Positions 51,108 to 60,770 of a stretch of 64,000 nt of DNA are shown here, piece after piece (position 1 is the first letter of the stretch; every line of letters begins with the position of its first letter). The translations under genes were made by a program, and so were the position numbers. The notes beneath the pieces are model-generated. The model searched no databases. It was not told the DNA's origin and saw only the letters and a list, made by a program, of their open reading frames with translations. This DNA is from Bacteroidetes bacterium GWF2_41_31 (GTDB taxonomy: Bacteria; Bacteroidota; Bacteroidia; Bacteroidales; F082). The stretch spans positions 62,001-126,000 of the forward strand of contig MEOL01000003.1 in assembly GCA_001769215.1 (NCBI GenBank), given 5' to 3'.

Positions 51108-52139
51108 ATGGAAAATACGATAGATACTAAGAAATTAATCTTGTCGAAAGAAGATTTTGGAAGCGATCAAATGGTAAAATGGTGCCCTGGTTGTGGTGAC
51201 CATGCGATTTTGAAATCAATTGAAAATGTATTTCCCGAAATGGGTATTCCCAAGGAAGATTTTGTGGTGGTATCGGGTATCGGTTGCTCTTCAAGGTTTC
51301 CCTATTATATGAACACCTATGGTTTTCACGGGATCCACGGACGTGCCGCCGCACTGGCAACAGGTGTAAAACTGTCAAACCCAAAACTAAGCGTTTGGAT
51401 GATCTCCGGAGATGGAGACTCAATGGCTATTGGAGGAAACCATTTCATTCACATTGCCCGCCGTAACCTGGATATCAATTACCTGATGTTTAATAATAAA
51501 ATCTATGGGCTAACGAAAGGTCAATATTCACCTACAACACCCAAGGGTTCTAAAACCAAGACCTCGCCCCAGGGAACTTTTGAAACTCCCTTTAATCCGG
51601 GTGAACTGGTGATTGGTGCCCGTGGTAAATTTTTTGCCAGGGTGGTGGATACCAATCTTAAACTAATGACTCAGGTTTTTCGCCAGGCCGCGGAGCATAA
51701 AGGCACCTCCATTATTGAAATACTAGCCAACTGCGTCATTTTTAATAACCAGGTACATGCCCTTATTACCGGGCGTGAAACCAAGGACGACAGCCAAATT
51801 GTGCTAGAAGCAGGAAAACCGATGATTTTTGGTGCTGACCGCGACAAGGGTATCGTGTTGAGAGGCACGAAACTAGTTGCAGTGGAAATTGGCAAAGATG
51901 GCATTACCGAAGCAGATTTGTTGGTACATGATCCTTCTGATCCTGATCCGGGTATTCACCTGATGCTTGCTAACATGACTCCGCCTGAATTACCTGCCGC
52001 TCTTGGTGTTATTCGGTCAGTAGCCGCCGAAACCCTTGAAGAAGCTATGTATGCCTCCATCGAACGTGAGAAAAAAGCCTCGAAAATAAAGTGCGTCGAC
52101 GATCTGTTAACCAGCGGAGGAACCTGGACAATAGATTAG
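51108..52139 (+). CDS. korB: 2-oxoacid:ferredoxin oxidoreductase, beta subunit
   Basis: A 343-residue thiamine-diphosphate-binding subunit. Near residues 25-31 WCPGCGDH supplies two cluster-ligand Cys residues, with further Cys in GIGCSSRFP near residue 62. The ThDP/Mg site is SGDGDSMAIGGNHFIH near residues 100-115, followed by FNNKIYGLTKGQ. There is no extra ferredoxin domain, so an external ferredoxin is needed; the gene at 48660-48827 is a candidate. It is translated one base after korA and followed by a strong terminator. Confidence 0.96.
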   Translation: MENTIDTKKLILSKEDFGSDQMVKWCPGCGDHAILKSIENVFPEMGIPKEDFVVVSGIGCSSRFPYYMNTYGFHGIHGRAAALATGVKLSNPKLSVWMISGDGDSMAIGGNHFIHIARRNLDINYLMFNNKIYGLTKGQYSPTTPKGSKTKTSPQGTFETPFNPGELVIGARGKFFARVVDTNLKLMTQVFRQAAEHKGTSIIEILANCVIFNNQVHALITGRETKDDSQIVLEAGKPMIFGADRDKGIVLRGTKLVAVEIGKDGITEADLLVHDPSDPDPGIHLMLANMTPPELPAALGVIRSVAAETLEEAMYASIEREKKASKIKCVDDLLTSGGTWTID

Positions 52140-52163
52140 TGTGATACAAGGTTTTAATTACAT

Positions 52164-52197
52164 TCCCGGTTTGATCGTTCAAGCCGGGATTTTTTTT
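52164..52197 (+). terminator. Rho-independent terminator of korA-korB
   Basis: TCCCGGTTTGA (52164-52174) pairs with TCAAGCCGGGA (52179-52189) over 11 positions with one G-U, followed by eight T residues. Confidence 0.9.
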
Positions 52198-52252
52198 GGC
52201 AGACACCCAAGCAAATTGGCTTTATACTTTTTCGTGCCAACAGAATAAAACG

Positions 52253-52260
52253 TACTTTTG
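52253..52260 (+). promoter_or_regulatory. -7 box of the downstream lipoprotein gene
   Basis: TACTTTTG matches TAnnTTTG. Transcription would start near 52267, leaving almost no leader for the ATG at 52270 and favouring the ATG at 52294 as the start. Confidence 0.5.
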
Positions 52261-52293
52261 TTCGTTTAAATGTCATTGAAAAATAACGCGGAA

Positions 52294-53319
52294 ATGAATA
52301 AATTTAGCTTTAGTCTCTTTGTATTGATAGTGATTGTTTTTTTTAGCAGTTGTTCCACTGATGTAGACATGTATGCCGATTATAAAGACATCACCATTGT
52401 TTATGGAATAGCCGATATAGCTGACGATACCACCTGGATTAAAATAACAAAGGCCTTTGCCGGTCCGGGCAATGCCCTTATAATCGCAGCGAATCCTGAT
52501 TCAAGCAATTATCCCTACAAACTGTCTGTCCAGCTAATTGGTAAAAAAGCCGGTAGTGATGAACTACCTCCTGTTGTACTTGATACAATGACCATTCACA
52601 ACAAGCAAACCACAGAATATATTGTTGACGATGCCGGAGATACCGTTGTTTTGCATCCTTTTTACGGACCAAATCAGTTGATGTATTACACCGCCGAAAA
52701 ATTGCTTGCCGATTATACCTATCAGCTAAAGATTGATAACAAAGGAAAATTGATACAAGGAGAAACGCCTTTAATCAGTAATTTTTCGGTGAGCTATCCG
52801 GTTAACCGCATTTCATTTCCCACCAATCCCGCGTTAGCCGATCCCGAAGTAAAATGGAAATCGGTTGAAAATGGTAAACGTTACGAAGTGTCCCTCACCT
52901 TCAATTACAAAGAGCTTTTGCCTGGTACAACAGATACCTTATTAAAAACCGTTGATTGGTTCTTAGGCACAAGGGCATCCAATACGTTAGCAGGCAATGA
53001 AGATATGGTGATATCTTACTCAGGCCTCAACTTTTTTACCATGCTCGAAAACCAGCTCGAATCAATTCCTAATGTGCAACGCTGGGCCGGACTGGTAGAT
53101 ATTCACGTCGCAGCCGGTTCGCAGGTATTGCAAACATTTCTCGATATAAACGGCTCTTCGGGCAGTTTGCTTGAAGAAGTCCCCTTGTATACCAATATGG
53201 ATGGAGCCATTGGTATTTTTGCCTCACGGCATAATTCCATCAAATCTATCCGGCTTGCCGTGCTTACCGAGAGTGATTTGGTAAACAAATATGACCTCGG
53301 TTTTAAGCTGCCACAATAA
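52294..53319 (+). CDS. Lipoprotein, possibly DUF4249-like
   Basis: A 341-residue lipoprotein. The start at 52294 gives a clean signal peptide (MNKFSFSLFVLIVIVFFSSC) with Cys20 lipidated; the ATG at 52270 is less likely on promoter grounds. The mature part is beta-rich (ITIVYGIADIADDTTWIKITKAF) and ends with a segment VPLYTNMDGAIGIFASR that recalls the Tyr-Ser-Asn-x-x-Gly-x-Gly-x-Phe end of DUF4249 proteins. Members of that family are outer-membrane-associated and often accompany TonB-dependent receptors, but none is here. The family call is tentative; function unknown. Confidence 0.65.
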   Translation: MNKFSFSLFVLIVIVFFSSCSTDVDMYADYKDITIVYGIADIADDTTWIKITKAFAGPGNALIIAANPDSSNYPYKLSVQLIGKKAGSDELPPVVLDTMTIHNKQTTEYIVDDAGDTVVLHPFYGPNQLMYYTAEKLLADYTYQLKIDNKGKLIQGETPLISNFSVSYPVNRISFPTNPALADPEVKWKSVENGKRYEVSLTFNYKELLPGTTDTLLKTVDWFLGTRASNTLAGNEDMVISYSGLNFFTMLENQLESIPNVQRWAGLVDIHVAAGSQVLQTFLDINGSSGSLLEEVPLYTNMDGAIGIFASRHNSIKSIRLAVLTESDLVNKYDLGFKLPQ

Positions 53320-53579
53320 TGATGTAGTCACCTTCCCCAATTGATACTTCCTCAAAAGTTTACTTACGTCATGCTGCCTTTTTGTCACGGCAGAGATGAT
53401 ATATTGCAATTTAAGTCATTGTTTTTATCATATTTAACATTCATGTAACCAATAACATACCTACTATTTCAGAACGATAAAAAGGGACACAGTCAGAATG
53501 GTTCATTTGTGTTTACCTTGTTTTGGCACAATGATTGAGTCTGGCAAGAAAACGTGGATAGAACCAAAAATAAAATAAC

Positions 53580-55499
53580 ATGGGAAAAATAATTGGAATT
53601 GACCTAGGAACAACCAACTCTTGCGTAGCCGTAATGGAAGGCAATGAGCCAGTTGTCATTCCTAATAGCGAAGGCCGCCGTACAACGCCTTCGATAGTAG
53701 CTTTTACAGATAATGGAGAACGCAAAGTAGGAGATCCTGCCAAACGACAAGCCATTACCAATCCAACGAGGACCGTTTCTTCGATCAAACGATTTATGGG
53801 AAACAAGTATAACGAGATGAGCAGTGAAATCAAACGGGCTTCATATAAAGTAATTAAAGGGGATAACGATACCCCTCGGGTTAAAATTGAAGACAGAGAA
53901 TATTCCCCTCAGGAAATATCAGCCATGGTACTTCAGAAAATGAAAAAAACGGCTGAGGATTATTTAGGTCATGCCGTTACCGAAGCGGTGATTACAGTAC
54001 CTGCCTATTTTGACGATTCAGAACGTCAGGCTACTAAAGAAGCCGGTGAAATTGCAGGATTGATTGTTAGAAGAATCATCAATGAGCCTACAGCCGCCGC
54101 CCTGGCTTATGGACTGGACAAAAAGAAAGAAGACTCGAAAATAGCTGTTTATGACTTGGGCGGAGGTACATTTGATATTTCAATCCTGGAATTGGGTGAC
54201 GGGGTTTTTGAGGTAAAATCGACCAACGGAAATACCCACCTTGGTGGTGATGATTTCGACCAGACCATCATCGATTGGTTGGCCGATGAATTTAAAAAAG
54301 ACGAAGGTCTCGATTTAAAAAGAGATCCCATGGCATTGCAACGTTTGAAAGAAGCTGCTGAAAAGGCAAAAATCGAGCTTTCGAGTGCTACTGAAACCGA
54401 AATCAACCTACCCTATATTATGCCAGTGGACGGTGTGCCAAAACACCTTGTTAAAAAACTCACCCGTTCAAAATTTGAGCAGTTGGCCGACAAATTGATT
54501 CACGCCACTATCAAACCATGCGAAGACGCTATCCGCGATGCCGGCTTAAATGTAGCCGATATAGATGAAGTAATTCTGGTGGGAGGATCAACCCGTATTC
54601 CAGCAATTCAGGATCTTGTTAAGAAAATATTTGGAAAAGAACCTTCAAAGGGAGTAAATCCTGACGAAGTGGTTGCCTTGGGTGCCGCCATTCAGGGTGG
54701 TGTATTAACGGGAGAAGTAAAAGATGTGCTTTTGCTTGATGTTACCCCACTTACTTTGGGTATCGAAACCATGGGAGGCGTCATGACCAAGCTGATCGAA
54801 TCGAACACGACGATTCCTACCAAGAAATCGGAAGTGTTCTCTACAGCTTCAGATAATCAGCCTTCTGTTGAAATCCATATCTTACAGGGCGAACGTCCCA
54901 TGGCCAACCAAAATAAGAGCATAGGCCGTTTCCACCTCGATGGTATACCACCTGCACCCCGGGGAATTCCGCAAATTGAGGTTACCTTTGATATCGACTC
55001 CAATGGAATATTGAATGTTTCGGCCAAAGATAAGGCGTCCGGCAAAACCCAGAGTATTCGAATTGAAGCCTCATCAGGCTTGTCGGATGAAGAAATTAAA
55101 AGAATGAAAGCCGAAGCCGAGGCAAACGCCGATTCAGATAGAAAAGAGCGTGAACGGGTTGACAAACTCAACTCAGCTGATGCACTAATTTTTCAAACCG
55201 AAAAGCAATTGAAAGAGTTTGGTGACAAGGTTCCTGCCGATAAAAAATCAGAAATTGAAACCGCACTCGAACAACTCCGCAACGCTCACAAAACTCAGGA
55301 TTTAAACTCGGTGGACGCTGCCATGGAACGGCTCAATGCTGTTTGGCAAAAGGCCAGTGAAGAAATGTACAAGGGAACCCAGGGCAATTCTCAACAGGAA
55401 CAGCCCGGTGCCGCACCCGGTGGTAAGGAAGGGTCTTCTAAAAAATCGGGTGACGATGAGGTTACTGACGTTGATTTTGAGGAAGTTGACGAAAAATAA
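53580..55499 (+). CDS. dnaK: Chaperone DnaK (Hsp70)
   Basis: The 639-residue ATP-dependent chaperone. [17 protein letters not shown] at the N-terminus, [18 protein letters not shown] near residue 190 and [14 protein letters not shown] near residue 330 are the three Hsp70 signatures. The substrate-binding domain follows ([14 protein letters not shown]), then the helical lid and the acidic end [10 protein letters not shown]. dnaJ and grpE are not adjacent. A strong terminator follows. No CIRCE operator was seen, and no exact TAnnTTTG promoter match lies in the 260-base upstream gap. Confidence 0.99.
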   Translation: MGKIIGIDLGTTNSCVAVMEGNEPVVIPNSEGRRTTPSIVAFTDNGERKVGDPAKRQAITNPTRTVSSIKRFMGNKYNEMSSEIKRASYKVIKGDNDTPRVKIEDREYSPQEISAMVLQKMKKTAEDYLGHAVTEAVITVPAYFDDSERQATKEAGEIAGLIVRRIINEPTAAALAYGLDKKKEDSKIAVYDLGGGTFDISILELGDGVFEVKSTNGNTHLGGDDFDQTIIDWLADEFKKDEGLDLKRDPMALQRLKEAAEKAKIELSSATETEINLPYIMPVDGVPKHLVKKLTRSKFEQLADKLIHATIKPCEDAIRDAGLNVADIDEVILVGGSTRIPAIQDLVKKIFGKEPSKGVNPDEVVALGAAIQGGVLTGEVKDVLLLDVTPLTLGIETMGGVMTKLIESNTTIPTKKSEVFSTASDNQPSVEIHILQGERPMANQNKSIGRFHLDGIPPAPRGIPQIEVTFDIDSNGILNVSAKDKASGKTQSIRIEASSGLSDEEIKRMKAEAEANADSDRKERERVDKLNSADALIFQTEKQLKEFGDKVPADKKSEIETALEQLRNAHKTQDLNSVDAAMERLNAVWQKASEEMYKGTQGNSQQEQPGAAPGGKEGSSKKSGDDEVTDVDFEEVDEK

Positions 55500-55520
55500 A
55501 ACAATTGAAATCATTGTACT

Positions 55521-55557
55521 AAAAGTTGCCGATGAAAATCGGCAACTTTTTTTTTAT
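55521..55557 (+). terminator. Rho-independent terminator of dnaK
   Basis: AAAAGTTGCCGAT (55521-55533) pairs perfectly with ATCGGCAACTTTT (55538-55550) around a GAAA loop, followed by more T. Confidence 0.95.
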
Positions 55558-55703
55558 GCTTAGTTTTTTTTTCTATCTTCGTAGATTCCCTTTAAACCTT
55601 TTAGGGTGATTTTATTTAATGTTTTGATAATAGGTAAAAGGATTTTTTAGAATTAAAATGACAATTTTTGCGAGGAATATTTTCTAATTTAAATAAAGTG
55701 TTT

Positions 55704-58700
55704 ATGAAAAAATTTACCCTTAGTGCGATGGTGATTTTGACATTTCTGTTGATGTCAACCATCAGTGTGTATGCTCAGATATTGCCTGTCAACTGGACTG
55801 GTGATATTGACATTGATACATATCAGGAAACGTCCGTCATTCATGGCGGTTCATCAAGTTGTAAGATCGTTGTAAATACCGGTACACAAGCAAATTGTGA
55901 TCTCACCAGTGCAGTACCCATCAACGTTACGGCAGGCAACACCTATACTTTTTCGTTTTGGGCCTATACCAGTGAATTTGTAAGAATCAGGGCGGTGTTC
56001 ATTTGGGTTGGTGCTTCTACCACGTATAGTGCTAATTATGCCGGTCCTGCAACCGGAGGATGGGTGCAGTTTACTTTTAGTGATGTAGTACCTGCGGGAG
56101 CTACTGCCGTAAGCCTCGGGTTGAGGAGTTATGACGTAACCGGCTTTTCTGCCCCTGAAACCCAATATGTTGATGATGTTACTTTTGAATCTCCAACTGG
56201 TACCTCATTGACAGTTGCCAATGGAGGCTTTGAAAGTTGGCCGGCAGCTAATTCTATTGCCAGTGCACATGCCATTAGCTCCACAGCAATGGATGTTGTC
56301 TATGGAACAAACATGTCGTCGGTTAGTGCAGCCAGCTATTCCTTATCAGGGTCTGCAGCCGTTACCTTTTCAGGCGCAACAATTGATGGCAGTGATGCCA
56401 CAATCGTCCATCTTACCGGAGCTTCGCCCAGTATGGCAGGAGACAATATCCTCGACAATATTGTGGACAATGCCAATGCGACTAATTTCAGTTTTTATGC
56501 CGGAATTACTCCTCTCTCCTATACCAATACTACCAATCCCTCAGGAATAATTGATAATGCTCATCTTGCTACCTTTACCGGGATTGTATCTGCAAATGAT
56601 GCCTTTAATAATGTTTGGGTTAGTGATGCCTCTACGGCATACCATGGGGTTATGGTTTATAATGCTGGATTTCAGGCACTCGTCGCTGTTGGGGATGAAA
56701 TCATATTTTATGCCAGTCGAGATGTGTACAACAATCTAACGGAATTAATTAATCCGGTGGTTGTTTCAATTCTTTCAACCGGCAATACTCCTAATGGACC
56801 TGCTGACATCGGTGGTTCTGATATTGCAGAAACTGTTCCGGTTAATACCGATCCCGGTGAGAAATGGGAAGGTCAACTGGTGAAAATTGAAGATTTTACG
56901 GTTGAGTCCTACGTAGCATCAGATTATCGTTGTAGCTGGTCGGATGGAACCAACACCCACTACTTTCATATTGGGGATAATGTGGTTTATCAATTAACAG
57001 GAATCACATTGAACATTGGTGAAACCTACAATGCCATTACAGGTGTTGCCGACTGGTACAACAGTGGACCTTATTATCGCATCAACCCCCGTGAACAGGC
57101 GGATATTTTAGCCTCTACAGCTACCGCACGTATTGTTGGATCCATGCAGGGCTGGAACACTACTGACCCGGCATATGTCATGAACATGAATGCGAACGGG
57201 CTTTATGAGCTGACAAAATCGCTGGATGCCGGCGACCACTTATACAAAGTGCTTGAAGGTGATGCATGGACCGATCCAAATTATCCTGGAAACGATCAAC
57301 ATGTGATTCTGGCCTCAACAACAAGTGTAACCTGGAAAACCAATATCAACGCCGACCTCGTTACACACATGCTGCCAGTTATGGCAGGAGACTTTTTAAC
57401 GGCAATTGGTGGTTCAAACTGGGATCCTTCTGAATTGATGGGTGAAATGACTGATCCAGAAGGTGATGACATCTTCACGTTGGTGTTAACAATTCCAGCA
57501 GGGAATTATCAAGGCAAGGTTACATTAAATCACAACTGGGATCAAAGCACCGGAGGAAATGTATCTTTTATTACAGATGGCGTTAATCCTACCACATTTA
57601 CTTATGACTATCCTAACAACAGTACCACCATCAGCGGCCCACCGCCACCAACAGCATTAATCACCTTTATTGTTAATGATGCTACTGGTAAAAACTACGA
57701 TGGTTTTGCCTTAAAGGGAAGCTGGGATGCAAATGGACAGTACGACCCATCGTGGGGTGGCGGAATAGAGCATTCTGATTTTTATGATGATGGATCAAAT
57801 GGTGATGCCGTAGCCGGTGACAATATATGGACCTGTCAGCAGGACTTGGTTGTTGATGGTGGTTCCAATACCTGGGAGTGGGGTGTGAACGATACGGAAG
57901 GCAACTGGATTGCAGGTAACTGGACATTTACTGTAGCTACTGTTTCAGCTCAAACATTAACCTGGACAGTTCCAACTACACCTGCGTTGGTAATTAATGA
58001 GATTATGTACAACTCGCCAGGTTCAGATGAAGAATGGGTTGAATTATACAATAATACCAATCAACCAATTAGCCTTGAAAACTGGAAATTGCTTGATAAT
58101 GATGCCTCTCATACACCTATTTTATTTCCTGCAGGTTATACTGTTGCGGCCTTTGGGTATTTTACCATTGAAGTGGCAACCAGTGGTGCCTTCCCTTTTA
58201 CTCCTGATTATGATGGTTCAGGAAATTTTAATTTTACCAATACTACTGACGTAGTTCGGTTATACAATGCCAATGGTATACTTATTGACATTGTAAATTT
58301 TGAAGATTCAAGCCCATGGCCATCTGATCCTGATGGTGGCGGCCCTTCACTGTCATTGTTTAGCCCCGGTCTTGACAATTCTCTTGGAGAAAACTGGAGA
58401 AGCAGCCATGAAGATGGTGGAACACCTGGTGCAATCAACTTCCCTATCAATATAGTTGCACCCAATGGAGGGGAAACTATTGAGCAGGGAACTACCTTTG
58501 ATATTACCTGGACTGTTGAAGGTTGGGATGGTGATATTAATATAGACCTGATCAGGGATGGACAAGACCCGGTTCTTTTGGTTTCGAATTTGCCCGTTTC
58601 GGCACAATCGTTTACATGGTCTGTATTTTCTACAGTTGATCCAGCAACTGATTATAAAATCTTAATCTCAGAAACCGCTGGTGGCAATCCATACGATGAA

Positions 58701-60668
58701 AGCGATGATTACTTCTCAATTACTGCACAAGTGATTGTTCCTGAGATTGTGATTACCGAAATCATGTACAATCCACCGGAATCTGGTAACGATTCGTTAG
58801 AGTTTATAGAGTTATATAACAATGGTGATGATGCGATCGATTTAACAGGTTACATTTTTTCAAAAGGAGTCGATTTTATTTTTCCGGCCATGACCATTTT
58901 ACCTGAATCGTATTTATTGGTTTCAATTAACTCAGCTGCCATGCTCTCGACCTTTGGTGTAACTGCAGAGCAATGGACCGGTGGGGCATTGAGCAATAGT
59001 GGTGAAGAACTCGAACTTCAAGATGCCTTAGGCAATGTAGTTGATTATGTATCATTTAGCGATGCATTGCCATGGGATACCCTGGCTGATGGATACGGTC
59101 CATCATTAACGCTTTGTAATCCAAACACCGATAACAGTGTTGCCGAAAACTGGACACATTCTATTCATTACGTTGGAGTGAATGCCGCTGGCGACAGCAT
59201 TTGGGCCACCCCCGGAATGGGATGCGATAACAGCATTATCGTTGATTTCGAAGGAACTCCAACTACTGTTGGTATCGGTGGAAGCGTGATGTTTACAGAC
59301 CTTTCATTTGGTAATGTAACACAATGGATCTGGACATTCGATGGCGGAACACCCGCCACCTGGGATGGAAAAACACCTCCTGAAATTATGTATGATGCCG
59401 AAGGAAGTTATGATGTTACCCTTTCGATAACCGATGGAGTTAATGTCGCAGAATTAACCAAAATGGATTACATTAACGTCATCGATTTGCCTGCACCAAC
59501 CAACCTTCAGGCAGAAGTGGGTTCGTTTGACGATGTTACCCTTACCTGGAATGGAACCGTTTCTCAAGGATTCTCAGATGATTTTGAGACCTATGAAAAT
59601 TTCGTTATCGACTTTGCTCCATGGGTAAACCTGGATGTGGACGGTAGCCCCACCTATGGAATGACAGGTATTGACTGGCCAAATGTTTATTCTGAACAGT
59701 CATTCATCATCTTCAACCCATCACAGACAACACCTGCCGTTACAGACATTATTCCTCATTCAGGTGATAAACTGGCAGCCTGCTTTGCCGCCACAGCACC
59801 ACCAAACAACGACTGGCTCATTACTCCCGAAGTAAATATTGCTGATGGCTTCATGCTGAAATTCTGGGCAAAATCGTACACCGATGAGTATGGTCTTGAA
59901 AGATTCAAAGTGGGTGTTTCAACCACAGGGCTCAACCCTTCTGATTTCACCATCATTTCAGCCGGTTCGTATGTAGAAGCTCCTGTTGCCGATTGGGCCG
60001 AATTTTCATATGATCTGAGTGCTTATGCCGGACAGAATGTATATGTTGGAATTCAGTGTGTTTCAAATGACGCATTTATTCTGCTGGTTGACGATGTAAC
60101 CATTGGAGCTACCAAATCTACCATCGCTTATAACCCAACCCAACCTGTGATTGGCAAAGCAATTAAAAATATCAGTTTCACTACACAACCAAATTCACAT
60201 CCGGCTGTATCTGTGAACTCTTCACGTGGCGTAGCAGCCGAATTGCTTGGATTCAATGTTTATCGCGATGATGTTCAAATCAATGCTGCTCTCGTAACAG
60301 AAACTACTTATAATGATCCAATACCTGCTATTGGCACACACGATTATTATGTTACCTCTGTTTACACAGAAGGTGAGTCTGGTCCATCTAATGTGGTTAC
60401 TATCCTGATTACCGGTATCAGCGACAATCAGTCTGAAGCAGTTACGGTATATCCTAACCCAACCGACGGACGCTTTACCATCAATATGCCAGGCATCGTC
60501 GATGCTACAATCATGGTAACTGATATAACCGGTAAAGTGGTTTACAACGAATCTGCAGTTTCAGGGTCAGAGATCAATTTGACCGGATTGGATAAGGGAC
60601 TGTATTTTGTCCGGATTCAGGATCAGATATCAAAACAATCGTTTGTTAAGAAATTGTTAGTATACTAA
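55704..60668 (+). CDS. Multidomain secreted protein with lamin-tail domains and T9SS sorting domain
   Basis: A 1654-residue secreted protein starting at 55704 (signal peptide ending at VYAQ). Domains in order: a carbohydrate-binding-like sandwich (about 30-170); a DUF5689-like region (about 265-470); a SusE/F-type starch-binding-like domain (about 475-575); a second such domain (about 650-750); a lamin-tail domain (about 760-900, LVINEIMYNSPGSDEEWVEL); a Ser/Thr-rich Kre9-like domain (about 915-1010); a second lamin-tail domain (about 1011-1170); a PKD domain (about 1180-1260); a fibronectin-like and choice-of-anchor J region (about 1265-1560). The last 80 residues are a type A sorting domain (VYPNPTDGRF, then DKGLYFVRI), which directs export by T9SS and surface attachment. 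No catalytic domain is evident. The neighbour at 60771 has a shared architecture. Confidence 0.85.
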   Translation: MKKFTLSAMVILTFLLMSTISVYAQILPVNWTGDIDIDTYQETSVIHGGSSSCKIVVNTGTQANCDLTSAVPINVTAGNTYTFSFWAYTSEFVRIRAVFIWVGASTTYSANYAGPATGGWVQFTFSDVVPAGATAVSLGLRSYDVTGFSAPETQYVDDVTFESPTGTSLTVANGGFESWPAANSIASAHAISSTAMDVVYGTNMSSVSAASYSLSGSAAVTFSGATIDGSDATIVHLTGASPSMAGDNILDNIVDNANATNFSFYAGITPLSYTNTTNPSGIIDNAHLATFTGIVSANDAFNNVWVSDASTAYHGVMVYNAGFQALVAVGDEIIFYASRDVYNNLTELINPVVVSILSTGNTPNGPADIGGSDIAETVPVNTDPGEKWEGQLVKIEDFTVESYVASDYRCSWSDGTNTHYFHIGDNVVYQLTGITLNIGETYNAITGVADWYNSGPYYRINPREQADILASTATARIVGSMQGWNTTDPAYVMNMNANGLYELTKSLDAGDHLYKVLEGDAWTDPNYPGNDQHVILASTTSVTWKTNINADLVTHMLPVMAGDFLTAIGGSNWDPSELMGEMTDPEGDDIFTLVLTIPAGNYQGKVTLNHNWDQSTGGNVSFITDGVNPTTFTYDYPNNSTTISGPPPPTALITFIVNDATGKNYDGFALKGSWDANGQYDPSWGGGIEHSDFYDDGSNGDAVAGDNIWTCQQDLVVDGGSNTWEWGVNDTEGNWIAGNWTFTVATVSAQTLTWTVPTTPALVINEIMYNSPGSDEEWVELYNNTNQPISLENWKLLDNDASHTPILFPAGYTVAAFGYFTIEVATSGAFPFTPDYDGSGNFNFTNTTDVVRLYNANGILIDIVNFEDSSPWPSDPDGGGPSLSLFSPGLDNSLGENWRSSHEDGGTPGAINFPINIVAPNGGETIEQGTTFDITWTVEGWDGDINIDLIRDGQDPVLLVSNLPVSAQSFTWSVFSTVDPATDYKILISETAGGNPYDESDDYFSITAQVIVPEIVITEIMYNPPESGNDSLEFIELYNNGDDAIDLTGYIFSKGVDFIFPAMTILPESYLLVSINSAAMLSTFGVTAEQWTGGALSNSGEELELQDALGNVVDYVSFSDALPWDTLADGYGPSLTLCNPNTDNSVAENWTHSIHYVGVNAAGDSIWATPGMGCDNSIIVDFEGTPTTVGIGGSVMFTDLSFGNVTQWIWTFDGGTPATWDGKTPPEIMYDAEGSYDVTLSITDGVNVAELTKMDYINVIDLPAPTNLQAEVGSFDDVTLTWNGTVSQGFSDDFETYENFVIDFAPWVNLDVDGSPTYGMTGIDWPNVYSEQSFIIFNPSQTTPAVTDIIPHSGDKLAACFAATAPPNNDWLITPEVNIADGFMLKFWAKSYTDEYGLERFKVGVSTTGLNPSDFTIISAGSYVEAPVADWAEFSYDLSAYAGQNVYVGIQCVSNDAFILLVDDVTIGATKSTIAYNPTQPVIGKAIKNISFTTQPNSHPAVSVNSSRGVAAELLGFNVYRDDVQINAALVTETTYNDPIPAIGTHDYYVTSVYTEGESGPSNVVTILITGISDNQSEAVTVYPNPTDGRFTINMPGIVDATIMVTDITGKVVYNESAVSGSEINLTGLDKGLYFVRIQDQISKQSFVKKLLVY

Positions 60669-60693
60669 CAATTTATTTATGAATAAATAAATC

Positions 60694-60734
60694 AATAACC
60701 AGGCATTTATACTTTAGTAGAATGCCTGGTTATT
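60694..60734 (+). terminator. 14-bp perfect stem-loop between the two T9SS genes
   Basis: AATAACCAGGCATT (60694-60707) pairs fully with AATGCCTGGTTATT (60721-60734) around a 13-base loop. It lacks a strict T-run on the plus strand but is A/T-rich at its base, so it may terminate in both directions. Confidence 0.7.
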
Positions 60735-60770
60735 AATAAAATAAACTTTAATACGAAAATATCTATTATC

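Noticed and set aside
53523-53539. Sigma-54-like site (TTGGCAC, 5 bases, TTGA) upstream of dnaK
   Set aside because: The invariant C of the -12 GC is A, and one imperfect match in 260 bases is expected by chance often enough.
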